A DNA stretch of 64,000 nucleotides from Brachionus manjavacas (lineage: Eukaryota; Rotifera; Eurotatoria; Ploima; Brachionidae): the NCBI GenBank assembly GCA_019054805.1, contig JAHQIY010000009.1, positions 3,720,001 through 3,784,000 on the forward strand. The letters run 5' to 3'. Numbering within the stretch: position 1 is the stretch's first letter; each line of letters starts with the position of its first letter. Made by a program: the position numbers and the translations under genes. A model generated the notes under the pieces. The model saw nothing but the letters and a program-made list of their open reading frames with translations, had not been told where the DNA came from and did not search any database. Below are positions 8,265 to 20,400 of this stretch, piece after piece.

Positions 8265-11200
8265 TAGGCTAGAATAAAATGAGATTAAAAGGGCATATTA
8301 TTATATATATTATTAAAAAATAAAGTTACATGTGATATATGTTTACAAAGTTGAAGTTTCAGGAAAATGAGAAGAAATAGTTTGGTAGCAATTACACAGT
8401 GGAGTCGGGTATTCGATGTATCTTGATTCGAAACCCATCAAGTACTCCTCGACCAGTCTGGTTATTAATGGAACAGAATGGCTCAGTTCTACTGCAATAT
8501 ATCTCCCAGACAACTCAAAAAGTCGATTAGAGACTTTAAATAGTTTTAGTTTATCAAAGGCCTCAATATGTAGTATGTCGGAGGGTGTATCATATTTTAG
8601 TTTAAGAATGAATCGAACTGCTGAGTTTTGAATAGCCTGAATTATTTTAATTTTAATGTTTGATTCTGAAAATAAGTTTAGACAGGGAAATGAATAGTCT
8701 AAAATAGAGCCTATTAATGATTTGTAGAGAATACCTAAAGTATAAGTATTTAAGCCCCATTTTTTGTTTGACAAAATTTTAATTAAATTTAATCTTGAGT
8801 TACAACGGTTTTTACAACCGCTGGCCGAAGAGAAAGTTACTAAAGACTACAAATTGACTCTATTTAATGCAAAAATTTATAATACAAAAATATGACCATC
8901 AACAAAAAAAACAAGATTTGACCAATTTTCGATCAACACAAATTCCAAATATGAAGCGATTTACGATTTACGATTTAAGTCTCTACGATCTCTTTCTTAT
9001 TTGAACTAATTTAGATAAATTTTTTTAATTTCCTTCTTTTTATTTTGAACTTCTGTTCTTTTCTATATAATTTAATGTATTTATCTATTTTTGACTCGAA
9101 AAACTTCAGATAATTGTATTTAAAAAAAAAAAAAACTAAAATTATCAATTCTTCAATTTTGCGAGGCTTAGAAGAAGGACTAAGATCCATTCTGAGTAGC
9201 CTTGGGAAGGAAAACTTCCTTAAATTATACTATAAATAAATAAATCTTGAGTTACAGCGTTTTTTTATATCCTCAACCATAGAGTTGAAGGTTAATTTTG
9301 GGTCAAACTTAATGCCTAGAAATTTTACATTTGTTTGACTTTCGAGTTTGTTTCCATTTATCTCTAAGTTTAGATTTGAATTTTCCTTACCATACTTAGA
9401 AAATACCATAAAGCAAGACTTCTCTAATGATATTTTCATTTTCCACTTGCAGAGCCATCTTTCTAGTTCTTTTAGTTATTTGTTTATCTTATTTTCTAGA
9501 TTCCCCTTTTTGTTATAAATGAAGAATGTAACTAGATCATCTACGAAAAGCAGAGAGTATTCACTATTAGTTTTATTTCTCTTTGGGATATCATTGTTGA
9601 ATATACTAAACAGAAGAGGACTAATTAATGAACCTTGGGGGACACCTGCAGTTATTAAATATTCATCACTTATATGACCTTTAACCTTTACTTTGAATGA
9701 TCTGGAATCAAGAAATGATTTTATCCAGTGGATAAGATAGACAGGCAAGTTCATCATTTTAGTTAGTTTATAAATTAATCCGTCATGGCACCCCTATCAA
9801 AAGCTTTTCAGATGTCAAAAAATAAGGCATTGACTTTTTTCTTTCTATTGAATGATTCAGAAATTTTTTGAATCAAGAAAATAAGATTATTGGCGGTTCG
9901 TCGATATTTTCTGAAGCCTGATTGCTCTTGAATTAACAATGAATTCTTTTCTAGGTGACAATATATTCTAATGTATATGATCCGCTCTAAGACTACCAAA
10001 ACAGCTTGTCATGCTTATTGGTCTATAGCTAGTTGGGTCATTTAATAGTGATGATTTTTTAGGAATCATGGTTATGAAAGCTGTTTTCCACTCTTTGAGA
10101 ATTTTAGCCTGAAGAATACTTCGTTTGAAGAGTTCCTTAATATCAAGAAGACAAGTTCGTGGTAAATTTTTCAACATAATATTTTGAATTTTGTCAGGTC
10201 CTGGTGTCCCTTCTCCTTTTAATTTCTTGATAGCCACATTGATCTCTTTTAGGCTTATAGGTTCATTGATTATGAATGATTTGTGGCTTTTAAAACAATT
10301 CGATTTAAAATCAGTTATCTCACTGTCTGTTTTATTATTAATTAAATCAGAATTGGGACTAAAAGTTAAGGACAAAAATTCTCCAAAGAATTTTCCTTTT
10401 TCACTATCTGTGCTTAGTTCTTGATTAAGTTACTTGATTTTGATCTGAATTTATTTATTTTTTTTCCAGAAGGGTCTGCTGGATAAGAGATTCTTACCCA
10501 TTTTATCAATAAAATCAGACCAATTTTTGTCCCAAAATTTTTTTAAAAAGATTCTTAACTGAGAGGTAAGAAAGTCGAATTTTTGCTTAGCTAATTGGGA
10601 ACGAGTTCTTTGGAAATACTTCCTGGTTTTCCTGCGTTCTTTTATTAAGTTTACAATTTCATGCGGTAGGATAGCTTTATATATTTTCCCTGACTGAAAT
10701 GGGATGCTTTTATGTGCAGCACTTATTATTCTTTTTGAGATTAAATTATTATAGTCGTCAACACTATCTGGGTTTAAGATCGGAACACTAAGAATTTCTA
10801 TAAAATATGACCAATTTGCTTTTTTGAAATTAAACCTTCTTGAAATTAAATCGGAAATCATAAAATGTTCAATTGATATGCAAGCTTCAATTGGGAAATG
10901 ATCACTTGTCATATCATGTTTTGATAAAACCCTAATTTTACTGATCTTGTCTAAGAGATCGGATGAGACTAAAAATATATCAAGTAGTTCATAGTATTCT
11001 CTATTAAAAATTATAAAAGTGGTGACTTGTCATTTAAAGTTGATATGTTTAACTTATTTATTATATTTTCTAAAATATTTCCATTTTCGTTTTGACCAAA
11101 ACATCCTATTTGCTTGGACTTAGCATTTAAATCACCACCAAGAATAAAGTTTTTACAGTTTTTGCTGATTTGTTCGAATAATTCAGATTTAGAATCTTAT

Positions 11201-11360
11201 TAGGTGAGTTGTAAAGGCTAAAGATAAACAAGTAGACATTTTTTATTTTTATTTTGATGCAAAGTAGCTGATGCAAAGTATCTATTTTTATTTCATTTAG
11301 CAACATAATATCTGGGGAGTTCTGATCCAAAAAATTTTGCAAAAGTAACACTCGACTATT
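8265..11360 (-). mobile_element. Degraded Jockey-like LINE (endonuclease + RT), 5' truncated
   Basis: Read on the minus strand, successive frames give parts of an AP-endonuclease (PDIMLLNEIKID near 11300; TSDHFPIEA near 10905). An RT follows: GTPGPDKIQ, SYRPISMTS, QSGFRKYRRTANNL, AGVPQGSLISPLLFSI and the active-site strand SLLFVDDL (canonical FADD). The thumb/C-terminal region is at 8343-8774. Many stops and frameshifts show it is inactive. It is interrupted at 8808-9242 by another retroelement. The clade is inferred from motif style. Confidence 0.8.
8808..9242 (+). mobile_element. Retroelement insertion with 17-bp target duplication
   Basis: The host LINE sequence AATCTTGAGTTACAACG (8791-8807) is repeated with one mismatch at 9243-9259, bracketing unrelated sequence that ends in an AAATAAATAA-type tail. 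Near the 3' end are CTTGGGAAGG...ACTTCCTTAA-type inverted bases. The length and tail fit a 5'-truncated non-LTR element or SINE. No protein domain is recognised. Confidence 0.7.
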
Positions 11361-11869
11361 TAAGTCTGATATTATAGCACATCAAACTTAAATAGTCAAT
11401 TGCTTTCCCAATATATTTTACAAAATATTCAGGGTAGATGCAAAAAATTTGCTTACTCCGAATGGCTCCCTTCAAACTTCTATCAAATAATTGCCTATAT
11501 TTTGTCAACCATTAAATTAAAGCTAAATTACTACGTTCTCTAGCAAACTCAAGCTTATCATTATTTTGATTTAAAAAAATTTTTTGATTTTTTTTAAATA
11601 ATAATTGAAAAAAAAGAATTCAATTTTCAAGATCAGTGAAATTCAAGATCAGATTTTTTAATTACTGATACTCATTTTAATTACCTGATATTGGCTTCAA
11701 GATCAAAAAATAAGTGTTACAAAATTTTTTTTTAATTAAAATCAATTAAGAAACAAATAAAAAAAACCTATGAAAATTGACAAGTTGATTATTTTTTTGG
11801 TCTTTCATCTTTTTTTTTTTTACTTTAATGTTGTCTTTTGATTAACGATTTTAACTACATGCTGATTAG

Positions 11870-12420
11870 GTTCAATATTTACGTCTGAGATCCCTCTCGA
11901 TTCACTAACCTGGAGGCTTCGCTCTATTGATCTTGAAATCTCCATCAGGAGGCGTAAAATGAATTAGTAATAGTTTCTAATTTCTTCTGGCAATTTATTC
12001 CAGACACCAACAACTCTGTTTGTAAAATAATTAAATCTCTGACTAAAATTACTTTCTCTTTCTCGAACCAAATTCTTGAAGTTTCTTCTCAGATTATACC
12101 TTTTACTGTCAGGCCTAGTGTTTAAGCTGTAGTTTAGACCTTTACTGAAATTCACTTTCTCCATATTTGGATTAGATCTTCACGTATCCTTCTTTTATTA
12201 GACTTGGTAAATTCAGCCTAGATAGCCGCTGTGGATTTGCAAGCCCAGGTACTAACCGAGTCGCCCTACGTTGCACTTTTTCTATCTCGTCTATATCTTT
12301 TTCTAAGTAAGGACACCATGAGCTGAAGGCATATTCCAAATGAGGTCTGACAAGTTTAGAAAAATTTAGAAAAAAATTAAAATTTATTTTAATTAAATAA
12401 ATTTGAAAAAAGAGCAAGAT
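11870..12420 (-). mobile_element. CR1-like LINE, RT C-terminal and 3' end
   Basis: The minus frames read LVRPHLEYAFSSWCPYLEKD and IEKVQRRATRLVPGL, then NRVVGVWNKLPEEI, the standard tail of CR1/L2-type LINE polyproteins. The copy is 5' truncated at about 12420 and carries frameshifts. Confidence 0.75.
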
Positions 12421-12859
12421 GTAATGGTAATAGTTATAAAATGAAATTAATTTGGGAATCTAAAAAATTCTCTTAAAAATTTGATTTTAGAGCGTTTTTA
12501 AGATTCACAAATTTTTAATTTTTTTAAAATTTTTTTGATAATAGGGTCCTTAATTTTTGCAATGCGCTTTTAAGATTCTTTGATGCAGTGAAAAAATTCT
12601 TTGATGCGTTAGTCCATTTATTGAAGCCCGTATAGCCGAATGGTTTGCGTGTTAGTCATGTAAGCAGAGGATCGAGGGTTCAAAACCTGCTGAGGGTGAA
12701 AAAATCTTCAAAATATCTCTGTAATACGGGGCGAATGTTTAAACCTCTTTCATCATAAAAATAGGGGGACCAATTTCGACTGGGTAATAATTGCGGTGTA
12801 GATGATCAACTCGATGCAGTAGCCTCTGTGTCAGATCGGAGCCGTTGCTCAAAAAGGTA

Positions 12860-13638
12860 CAGTCATCCCTCGATAATCCGAACATTAAATATTTCTGAAA
12901 TTTTCTTCGGAATAGCGAAATTTCGGATATGCGGTAATCCGAATAATGGTAAAAAGTAGAAAAACTTCGGATTAAGAAAATTTAAACTTTATTTATACGA
13001 AAAAAAATACAAAAATAACATTAAGTTTATAATTTTGATTAATTAAATTAAAATTTCTAACGGTTAATAAAATTATATTCTAACAAAAGTATCCAAGCTA
13101 GTCAGTTTTTTGTCCAACTTACAAAATCTCAATTTATTAGTCAATTGCATAAAATGAATAAATTCATCTTCGGTAAAACATTTTTTTTGTTCATTATATT
13201 TAATTAAATTATCCAAAGACTCGACTAAATCAGAATATGAAACAAGTTGTGTTGAATGTTCAACATAATACATGCATATTTCTCTTTTTTGATCATAATC
13301 TAATTCAACTCTTTTCCTTGGCGGAGTAGGTGACATTTTTTTTCTGAACTTTTGACTTATTAAATAAACACTTGTTTTTTTACTTTTTTTAGAATTGAAA
13401 ATAACGTAAGTAATTTTCGAAATGATTTTATAACACTGAAACAATAAAATTATATAAATTTTAGCAGTTTCAACTCAACATTTTTTCTAAATTTTCTTCG
13501 GATTAGAGAATTTCGAATCTTCGAATTATAGAGTGAAAATAACATGTATTTTACATGTAACAGCTTTTATTTCCTAATTTTTCTTCGGATTTGCGAATTC
13601 TTCGGGATATCGAACTTCGGATTAAAGAGTTTTGACTG
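12860..13638 (-). mobile_element. pogo/Tigger-type element inserted in the SINE
   Basis: TA duplications lie at 12858-12859 and 13639-13640. The terminal inverted repeats read CAGTCATCCCTCGATAATCC and the complement of CAGTCAAAACTCTTTAATCC. SINE sequence resumes exactly on the other side, as checked against the uninterrupted copy at 28855. Internally it holds a short minus-strand transposase remnant. Confidence 0.85.
13073..13444 (-). pseudogene. Internally deleted pogo/CENP-B-type transposase
   Basis: From the ATG at 13336 the frame reads MSPTPPRKRVELDYDQKREI, which fits the start of the CENP-B/pogo helix-turn-helix. It then passes quickly to a region ending KLTSLDTFVRI, similar in style to transposase C-termini. 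At 123 residues (87 from the likely start) it lacks the whole DDE domain of the roughly 400-500 residue family. It is therefore non-catalytic, typical of a non-autonomous derivative. Confidence 0.55.
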
Positions 13639-13807
13639 TACTTGAAAAGGAGATGAGCGCCTCTCCATTATCCACTAGGATAGAATAGGGACAATTATAT
13701 TAGTCCATTTATCCCTTACAATTATGTTTAAAAAATTAAAGAAAAAAATTAAATTTTCTTTTTTTCATATAATTACATTTAAAGTTTTAATTTCAAGTTA
13801 AATATTC

Positions 13808-14087
13808 GGGATTTTTTTATTATTAGGAATAATTTAGTTCTGTAAAATGCTTAATGCGAAAATATATGTTTTCAAAAACTGTGCAATGTACTTGCACAAT
13901 TAAAAAGCATTTTAATTGTGTGCAAAATGCAGAAAATTGCAGAGTATTTTGCAGACTTATTTTACTGCATTAAGCAATTTTGCTTATAATTAAGCATTTT
14001 AAAGAACTGAATTATCTCTTTTAGTAAAAAAGTTATTTAAGTTTTTCTGAATTGAAAAGATCGAATTGAAACGAACTTCACAACCCC
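13808..14087 (+). mobile_element. Long-TIR MITE, 9-bp target duplication (family A)
   Basis: Perfect TAAATATTC copies flank it (13799-13807 and 14088-14096). The right arm ends GAACTTCACAACCCC and matches the copy at 56326-56679 over most of its length (CAAGTTTTTCTGAATTGAAA, GCATTAAGCAA). The left terminal repeat is mostly lost but still starts GGG. A 9-bp duplication suggests mobilisation by a MULE-type transposase. Confidence 0.8.
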
Positions 14088-14499
14088 TAAATATTCATAG
14101 AATGAGATTATCAAAAAATAAAACCTTTTTAAGTATTAAGTTTAATATATTTTTTTTTCAAAAATTCAGCAGTTAGGGACTGCTTTAAAAAGGGAGGTAC
14201 GTTTTTCAGCAAAAAGTGTGCCAATTAGTTAAGTATGCTTGGATGAAAAATGGGTTTGCTGAAAAGTTTCATTAGTATGTTAAAAAGTTTTGATGATTAG
14301 GTGATTTTATTTTTAATTTTATTAAATTGGAAGAATTCTGTTTTATAAAAATTTTTAAAAATTTCTCGATTTTTGATCTTATTTTACTTTAATATTTAAT
14401 AATTTATTATTAATCAATTGGCAAAAATTCAATAAAGTGTTTTAAAATAAATAGTAAAAAAAATTAAAAAATAGTCTAAGAAGTAGAAGAAAAAAATTC

Positions 14500-17400
14500 C
14501 TATTTCTCGGCCAACTCGGCTTCATTGAGAATTTTCTCGAATGAAAAAGGAATGAATTCATAGCCTTCGCCCTTATAAAACTTGCTCTGAAACTCAACCC
14601 AGTGAAGACGCAACGCGTGCAAGAATGCCGACAAGCCTTCCATTACACACAAAATGCCAATTGTAATTATACCCCAGGCGCTGAAAATAAAAAACATAAT
14701 GAACGCTCCGACAGGTGGATGCATGTTAAGACCCATTTTGAACATCATTGTCCAAAGCACTTCGGACAATTCAGCATGGGCCAAACTCAGCGCCCATAAG
14801 CGTAAATAGGATGCAGTGTGAGACACACAGCCCAAAAAGTATTCTATTGTGTGGATTGTTTGCTCAACGAACACTTCACCAAATTCAAAGTGTTCCTCTT
14901 CTAAATCTACATCATCTTCCAAGTTGAGCACACTATTGGACGTGTGACCCATTCTCTGGGCTTTGTCATGCTTGTCGTCCTCGTCCGAGCTGTGTCCGTT
15001 TACGGACAGTGGGTTCACGTGTCCAGTAAAACGGGCTCCGTACTTGGACCTTTTATTGTGCTCTCTCAGCTTCAGCAAGGGCTTGGTGAAAAGCATTACA
15101 GGCACGCACAGAACAGCCACAATCACAAACACCATCTGTATTACATGCTGACCAGGATATAGTCTTTTGCACTCGTCATATCTATTTTCGCCATCCACTA
15201 CTGTTACAGCTCCGTCTTTCAGAAAAAACATGTTGATCAACTCTAAAATGTAAATGTTTTTCTCAGAGATATTTTAATGTTTAAATGTGTTGTTTATTTA
15301 CCAAGCAGAATATTAGGAGCACAGGCACCTGTTTGTTTATCACTGGTACCAGCGTACTTTATCCATTTGATAAATATCATTAGACATAGATAGACAAAGA
15401 TGAGAGAGATGAAAATAATTTGTGGAATGAATTCGAATAAAATGCTGATTTTACGGCGGAAAAACCTTAAAAAAATAATTTAAAATTTAGAATTTAAAAT
15501 TATCCTAGAAAAAAAATTTAGACTTTTACAAGAAAATAAAATTATTCTTTTTATTTGGCCATCAATCAATGGACTGACAAAAAAGGCTAAATCTCCTGAG
15601 AGAAAAACTACATATGATGACAAATAAATTAATTGACTGATAAAATAATGATTTGAGTGACAAAAATACTTTTATGACTAGTTAATTATTTTTACAACAA
15701 ATTACTGATTTGGAGGTGACAATAAAAATCAAAATCTTGAACTATAGCACCGAAATCGGAAGGAAGTTCCAGACGATTATGACAAACCATTTTGTCCAAA
15801 TCTCATCATCAAGCTAGAGTCGACTATGAGACAACGTCAAAATTTAAGTTCATTCCTTACAATCTTAGATTACTAAATAGGTTAATTAGAACTAAAATAA
15901 AATAATATAAAAATTTATGTCAGTGCAAAATTATTAAATAGTCATCTCAATATATATTTATTTGTCAGTCGTTTATTTTTTTTGTCAGAATAATTAGTTT
16001 TTTATAGCCAGCTATAATAGATTAAATAAGTCATCACTTTTAGTTATTTTTGTCATCTTAAAAAAATTAAATTTGTCACCCCCAAAAAATTTAAGCCTTT
16101 TTATTTTTTAAAATGTATCACGATTTTTTTTTAGATCCTTAAACATCAGTTTTTTTCATTGAATTAAACTATGAGATTTTTCAAGAACTTATCAATTAAT
16201 TTTAAATAAAATTTATTGTTATTAAAAATTAATTAAAAAATAAAAAAATATTGGATTGAATTCCATTTTTTGGATTATTTTGCTGACATTTACAAAGTTA
16301 TGGGAATTCAAATGAAACTTTTACATTTGTATAACTAAGCAATTGCATGATAAAGGATCCTAATAAAAAATCCTTTAGAATCATAAAGGATTTGTAAGAG
16401 TCTAAAACCAAGATTTTTTAGGTCTCGATTAGGGTCTTTAAACATTAAAGATTAATTCAAGATAATTAAGACTTTTTACAAGTTACATACTAGTATATAC
16501 TATATTTTTATACTTTATTTAATATAAGTTTATATTTCTTTAGAAAGATTAAAAAAAAATTCAGTAGCGAAATAAAATGAAAATCAAACAATTGATTGCT
16601 TTTATATAAAAAATACATTATTTTTTTTCATTTATTAATATTATTTCAGATAATAATGTTTTGACCTGATGGGTTTATTTTCATTTTTTCACCATTATGA
16701 ATATTTATCTAGTCCATTAGAAGAAAAAGCCCAAAAGTAAGTAAAAAGTGCGTTTTTTTTATTAAAACTTTTAATTCTTTTTGAAAAGGATGCTTAATCC
16801 TTATTTATAATAAAATTTTGAATAGAATGGTGAGATGTCGTTTTGTCGAACACTAAAAATTAAAAATTAACTATGCTTTTTTTTGAGAATAACCAGATGT
16901 CTTAAAAGTCAAGCAAATGTTTTGATTTATAAAAGTACATGATAAAAACCACTCTAAAAAATTTAAATTATCCTACTATTAAGAAAATTAATTGCTTTAA
17001 AATCATTACACATTTTATAACTTAATGGAATAATTATGAAACCCTGGTAATAAGATAAGTTAGAAAACATCTTGTAAACTTTAAAAAATCTTAATTATTA
17101 TTATTATTTATTGATTTAAGCCTCATAGGCAAAAAAAAATTAAAAAAAAGAAAAAAAGTTAAGTTTCTTCGAATTCAACAAAATTTGAAAATAAAAATAA
17201 GCAATCAAGAAATTTAAGATAAAAATTTAATTTTGTTTCATAGCATTATTTTTAATAGCAATCTTTAAGGAATCTTGATTCAGATCTTAACAAGATCCTC
17301 ATATTTCCTTTTAAAGGACAAGCTTAAGGATCTTGGTAAGATCCTTAATTAAAGGAAAACTAATTTTTTCTTAACAAAAAGAATTTATTAATTTCTTGAG

Positions 17401-20400
17401 TAATTAACTTTTAAATATCTTGAACAAGAAAACCTGACATGTTCTTAATAGCTTTCTTAATCTTAAGAAAAAAAAGAATTTTTTAAGAGTCTTAAAATAA
17501 TACTCAAAAAATCTTATACTTACAATGTTTTATAAGAACCAATCTTTGGGTCAGTTCAAATAGAACAAAAGTGAAGGATTTAGTTTAAATAACTCAAAAA
17601 TGATAAACTTTTAAAGTTTTTTCTCTAAATCAAGCATAAAATAAACTAGGCCTCAAGGCCTAATTTTTTTTACAAATAATAATTTTATTTTAAAAACGAA
17701 AATGTTTGGTTTGAAAAAATTGGTAAATTTTGGTAGTTTTTCGAAAGATTTCGCAAAATTACCTAATTTTACATAATAACCACGTATTATATTAATAAAA
17801 CCTTTTTATCTGTTTACTTGAGCCGAGCTAAAGCTCCTTCAGATTTAAATTAAAAAGAAGAAGAAAATTAAAAAAGGTTAATTGAAATAAAAGAGTGACA
17901 ACTGACAACAACAGGCATAGTGAATTTTCATACAACAATTCCAATACAAAATTTTGATTCTTAATAAAATTATGGATTTTGTAAAGATTTTTCTGTAAGT
18001 TTTAAAAGGTGAAATCAGTGACCTTGATTATGCAGATGACATTGCACTGAGGGAGTCAGCAATCGAACCAGCGACAAACCAATTGTAAAAGTTAAGTGAA
18101 GAAGCAAGAAATGAAGGTCTTGAAATTAACAAGGAGAAGATCGAATGCATGATGTTCAACCAGAGCTCAATTTCAAACGTGTTCAAGCTAGGTAACAATG
18201 ACATGTAGCCTGAGATTAACTATGGTGTAGTCAAACGTGGTAGAAAAACAACAACGTTTTATAAATATATGTGTGGATTATTGTGTCCCCAGAACACAGA
18301 AGTAGCTAAATCAGAATTGGAGAAGCCTTCTCTGGAAGAAAAAGAAGTAAAAAGAAGGACCTAAAAATTCTGTTAAAAAAAGTTTATTATCATTGGGCCA
18401 GTCTTTAGCAATTTTTTTCTATCACGTTTTGACAAGAGCAATACTAGAACAGCGTTTAATTTTTACTTTCTTCCAGTGAACAATTAAGCCTTTTTAACCA
18501 TCTCAAACACTAAGCTTTTTAGGCTTACCACCTAGATTCAACACACTTGATATCACGTTTAATTTTTTAGAAATCAATCTAATAAATTTAAGAGCTACCA
18601 CCAATGTACTACAGGTCCAGTGTACTAACAATAAGCTTAGTATTTAGTTAAACACTTTATTTAAAATAAGTTTAGAAATAAAAATAATCTTCTTTTTCTC
18701 TCTAAAAAATTAGATATATTTATAATCTGATCATGTCAATATACTACAACTCTTTGCACAAAAAAAAACCTTTTTGGACATAGGAATTTTTTTCAAAATT
18801 ATTGTAAAATTATTTAACCAAATTCATTTACAAATTTATTAAGATGCTTGTTTTAAAATGTGAATCCCACACAAGTTTTGTTAAAAGAATGAACACCCAA
18901 TACAGATCAGAAAAAAGAATTGGAATTTTTTTTTCGGGCTCAAAAAGTATTTTTAAATTGATAAGGTTTTTTTAGTTACAAAATTTTTTATCTCAATAAT
19001 CTGATTTCAAAATCGATCATTATCAAATAAAAAAATTCACAATTTTTATTTTTAAATTAGAAAAAAAGGTGAATATTCAAAATCTTACTTTGATCTTTAA
19101 TTTTATCATAATTAACAAAAATAATGAAAATTAAAACTATTAAGCAATTTGAAATTTATTCGGGAATATTGGTGAAAAAATAATAGATCGCCAAATTTGA
19201 TAACAGCTAAATAAAAAAAAAAAAGATAAAATTTTAAAAATACTTACATGTGATTTTTTAGACCTAATATAAGACCAAATACCATTTGCATAATACCAAT
19301 TATTACAGAAAACTTCATTTTAAGTCCATTTGTGAATGTAATCTTGTTGGTAGCCAACTGCCAGACAGGGTCCACGCCGAATGGATATGGCGAGCCCGAG
19401 TACATCCTATAAGTGGCATTTGCATACGGATCCGGATTCAAAGTCAACTGTTGAATTTCCTCAAAAGGAAAATCTTTTCTAAATAAAGTTTAGTCACTCA
19501 AAAAGTTTTTTTTTAGTTTTATTTAAAAATTCTTACGGAAGAGTTACTTTCCACTTTGAACCAAATATATTGGTCGATTTGGAAAAAAAGTCATTGTACA
19601 GAAACCCAGCGTAAATGCTGAACACGGCCATCAGGAACATGATATAGCGACCACCGAAAAACAGTTCCAATATTTCATTACCCTTGATGGCTTTTTTAAG
19701 ATAGTTTTCTTTTTTGATGAGGTAAGCGGCCGCCAGAAGCATCAGAAGACCATGACCTGCGTCACCGAACATAACACCGAACAAAAACGGAAATGTGACC
19801 ACATAAAACGGAGTGGGGTTTATTTCCCGATAGCTAGGCACACCGTAGGCATTGACAATATTCTGAAAACCTGATGTGAACTTGTCCACACGATTGAATG
19901 TCGGTGGCGCTTCTTTGGTCTCCAAAAAATGCACAATTGTTTGAAAATTAACATCTATTTTTTTCTGAAATAAAATGAAATTAAAAATTAGCACATTCTT
20001 TTTATTTTGACAGAAAAAAATAAGAAAGAATTACAGTCTCCAAATCAAGAGTCTCTCTGATGCGGGCTATTTCGCTTTTGGGCGCCCAGCACTCGGCTAT
20101 AATACTCTTCTGGTCATGGCTAAACATGTTCATTGTGTGATAAATAGCCTTCATTTTGTGAACTTGGGCAAACCATGTCCTCAAATTTTGAGCTGCATTC
20201 ACCAATATTGACTTCCTCAAGTTCAACGACTGGTCTAGCACAGTCTTGAGCTCGTCGAGTCTCATGGACACGCCGTTCAGCATCTCGCGTCTCTCATTGA
20301 GCGTTTCCGGGCATGGATAAATGGTAGCCTTGAAACCATCGCATATTTTTTTGCATTTGTTCTTCAGCTGCTCGCCTTGGAAAAAAATGATGAACACTGT

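Larger units (their letters stand above)
12622..13699 (+). mobile_element. tRNA-derived SINE, split by a pogo-type insertion
   Basis: The composite is flanked by perfect TTAGTCCATTTAT copies (12609-12621 and 13700-13712). Without the insert at 12860-13638 it is about 297 bp. Its head (12626-12700) is tRNA-like: GCCCGTA acceptor strand, A-box-like TAGCCGAATGG, a 7-base loop reading GTCATGT (anticodon CAT) and B-box-like GGTTCAAAACC. A family-specific body follows (GATCAACTCGATGCAGTA) and the 3' end is GGGACAATTATA. Stem mismatches argue against a working tRNA. Other copies lie at 24944, 28855 and 55688. Confidence 0.85.
15466..19247 (-). other. Large V-ATPase intron filled with repeats
   Basis: A 3.8-kb intron in a gene whose other introns are about 50-105 bp. 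It contains the TGACAAA inverted arrays (15560-16090), a LINE 3' stub near 17815 and a LINE RT piece (17990-18490). The remainder is AT-rich with no coding signal. Confidence 0.6.

Noticed and set aside
12626..12700. Functional tRNA-Met gene
   Set aside because: The acceptor stem has mismatches, the body continues into a SINE, and a second copy has the same flawed head.
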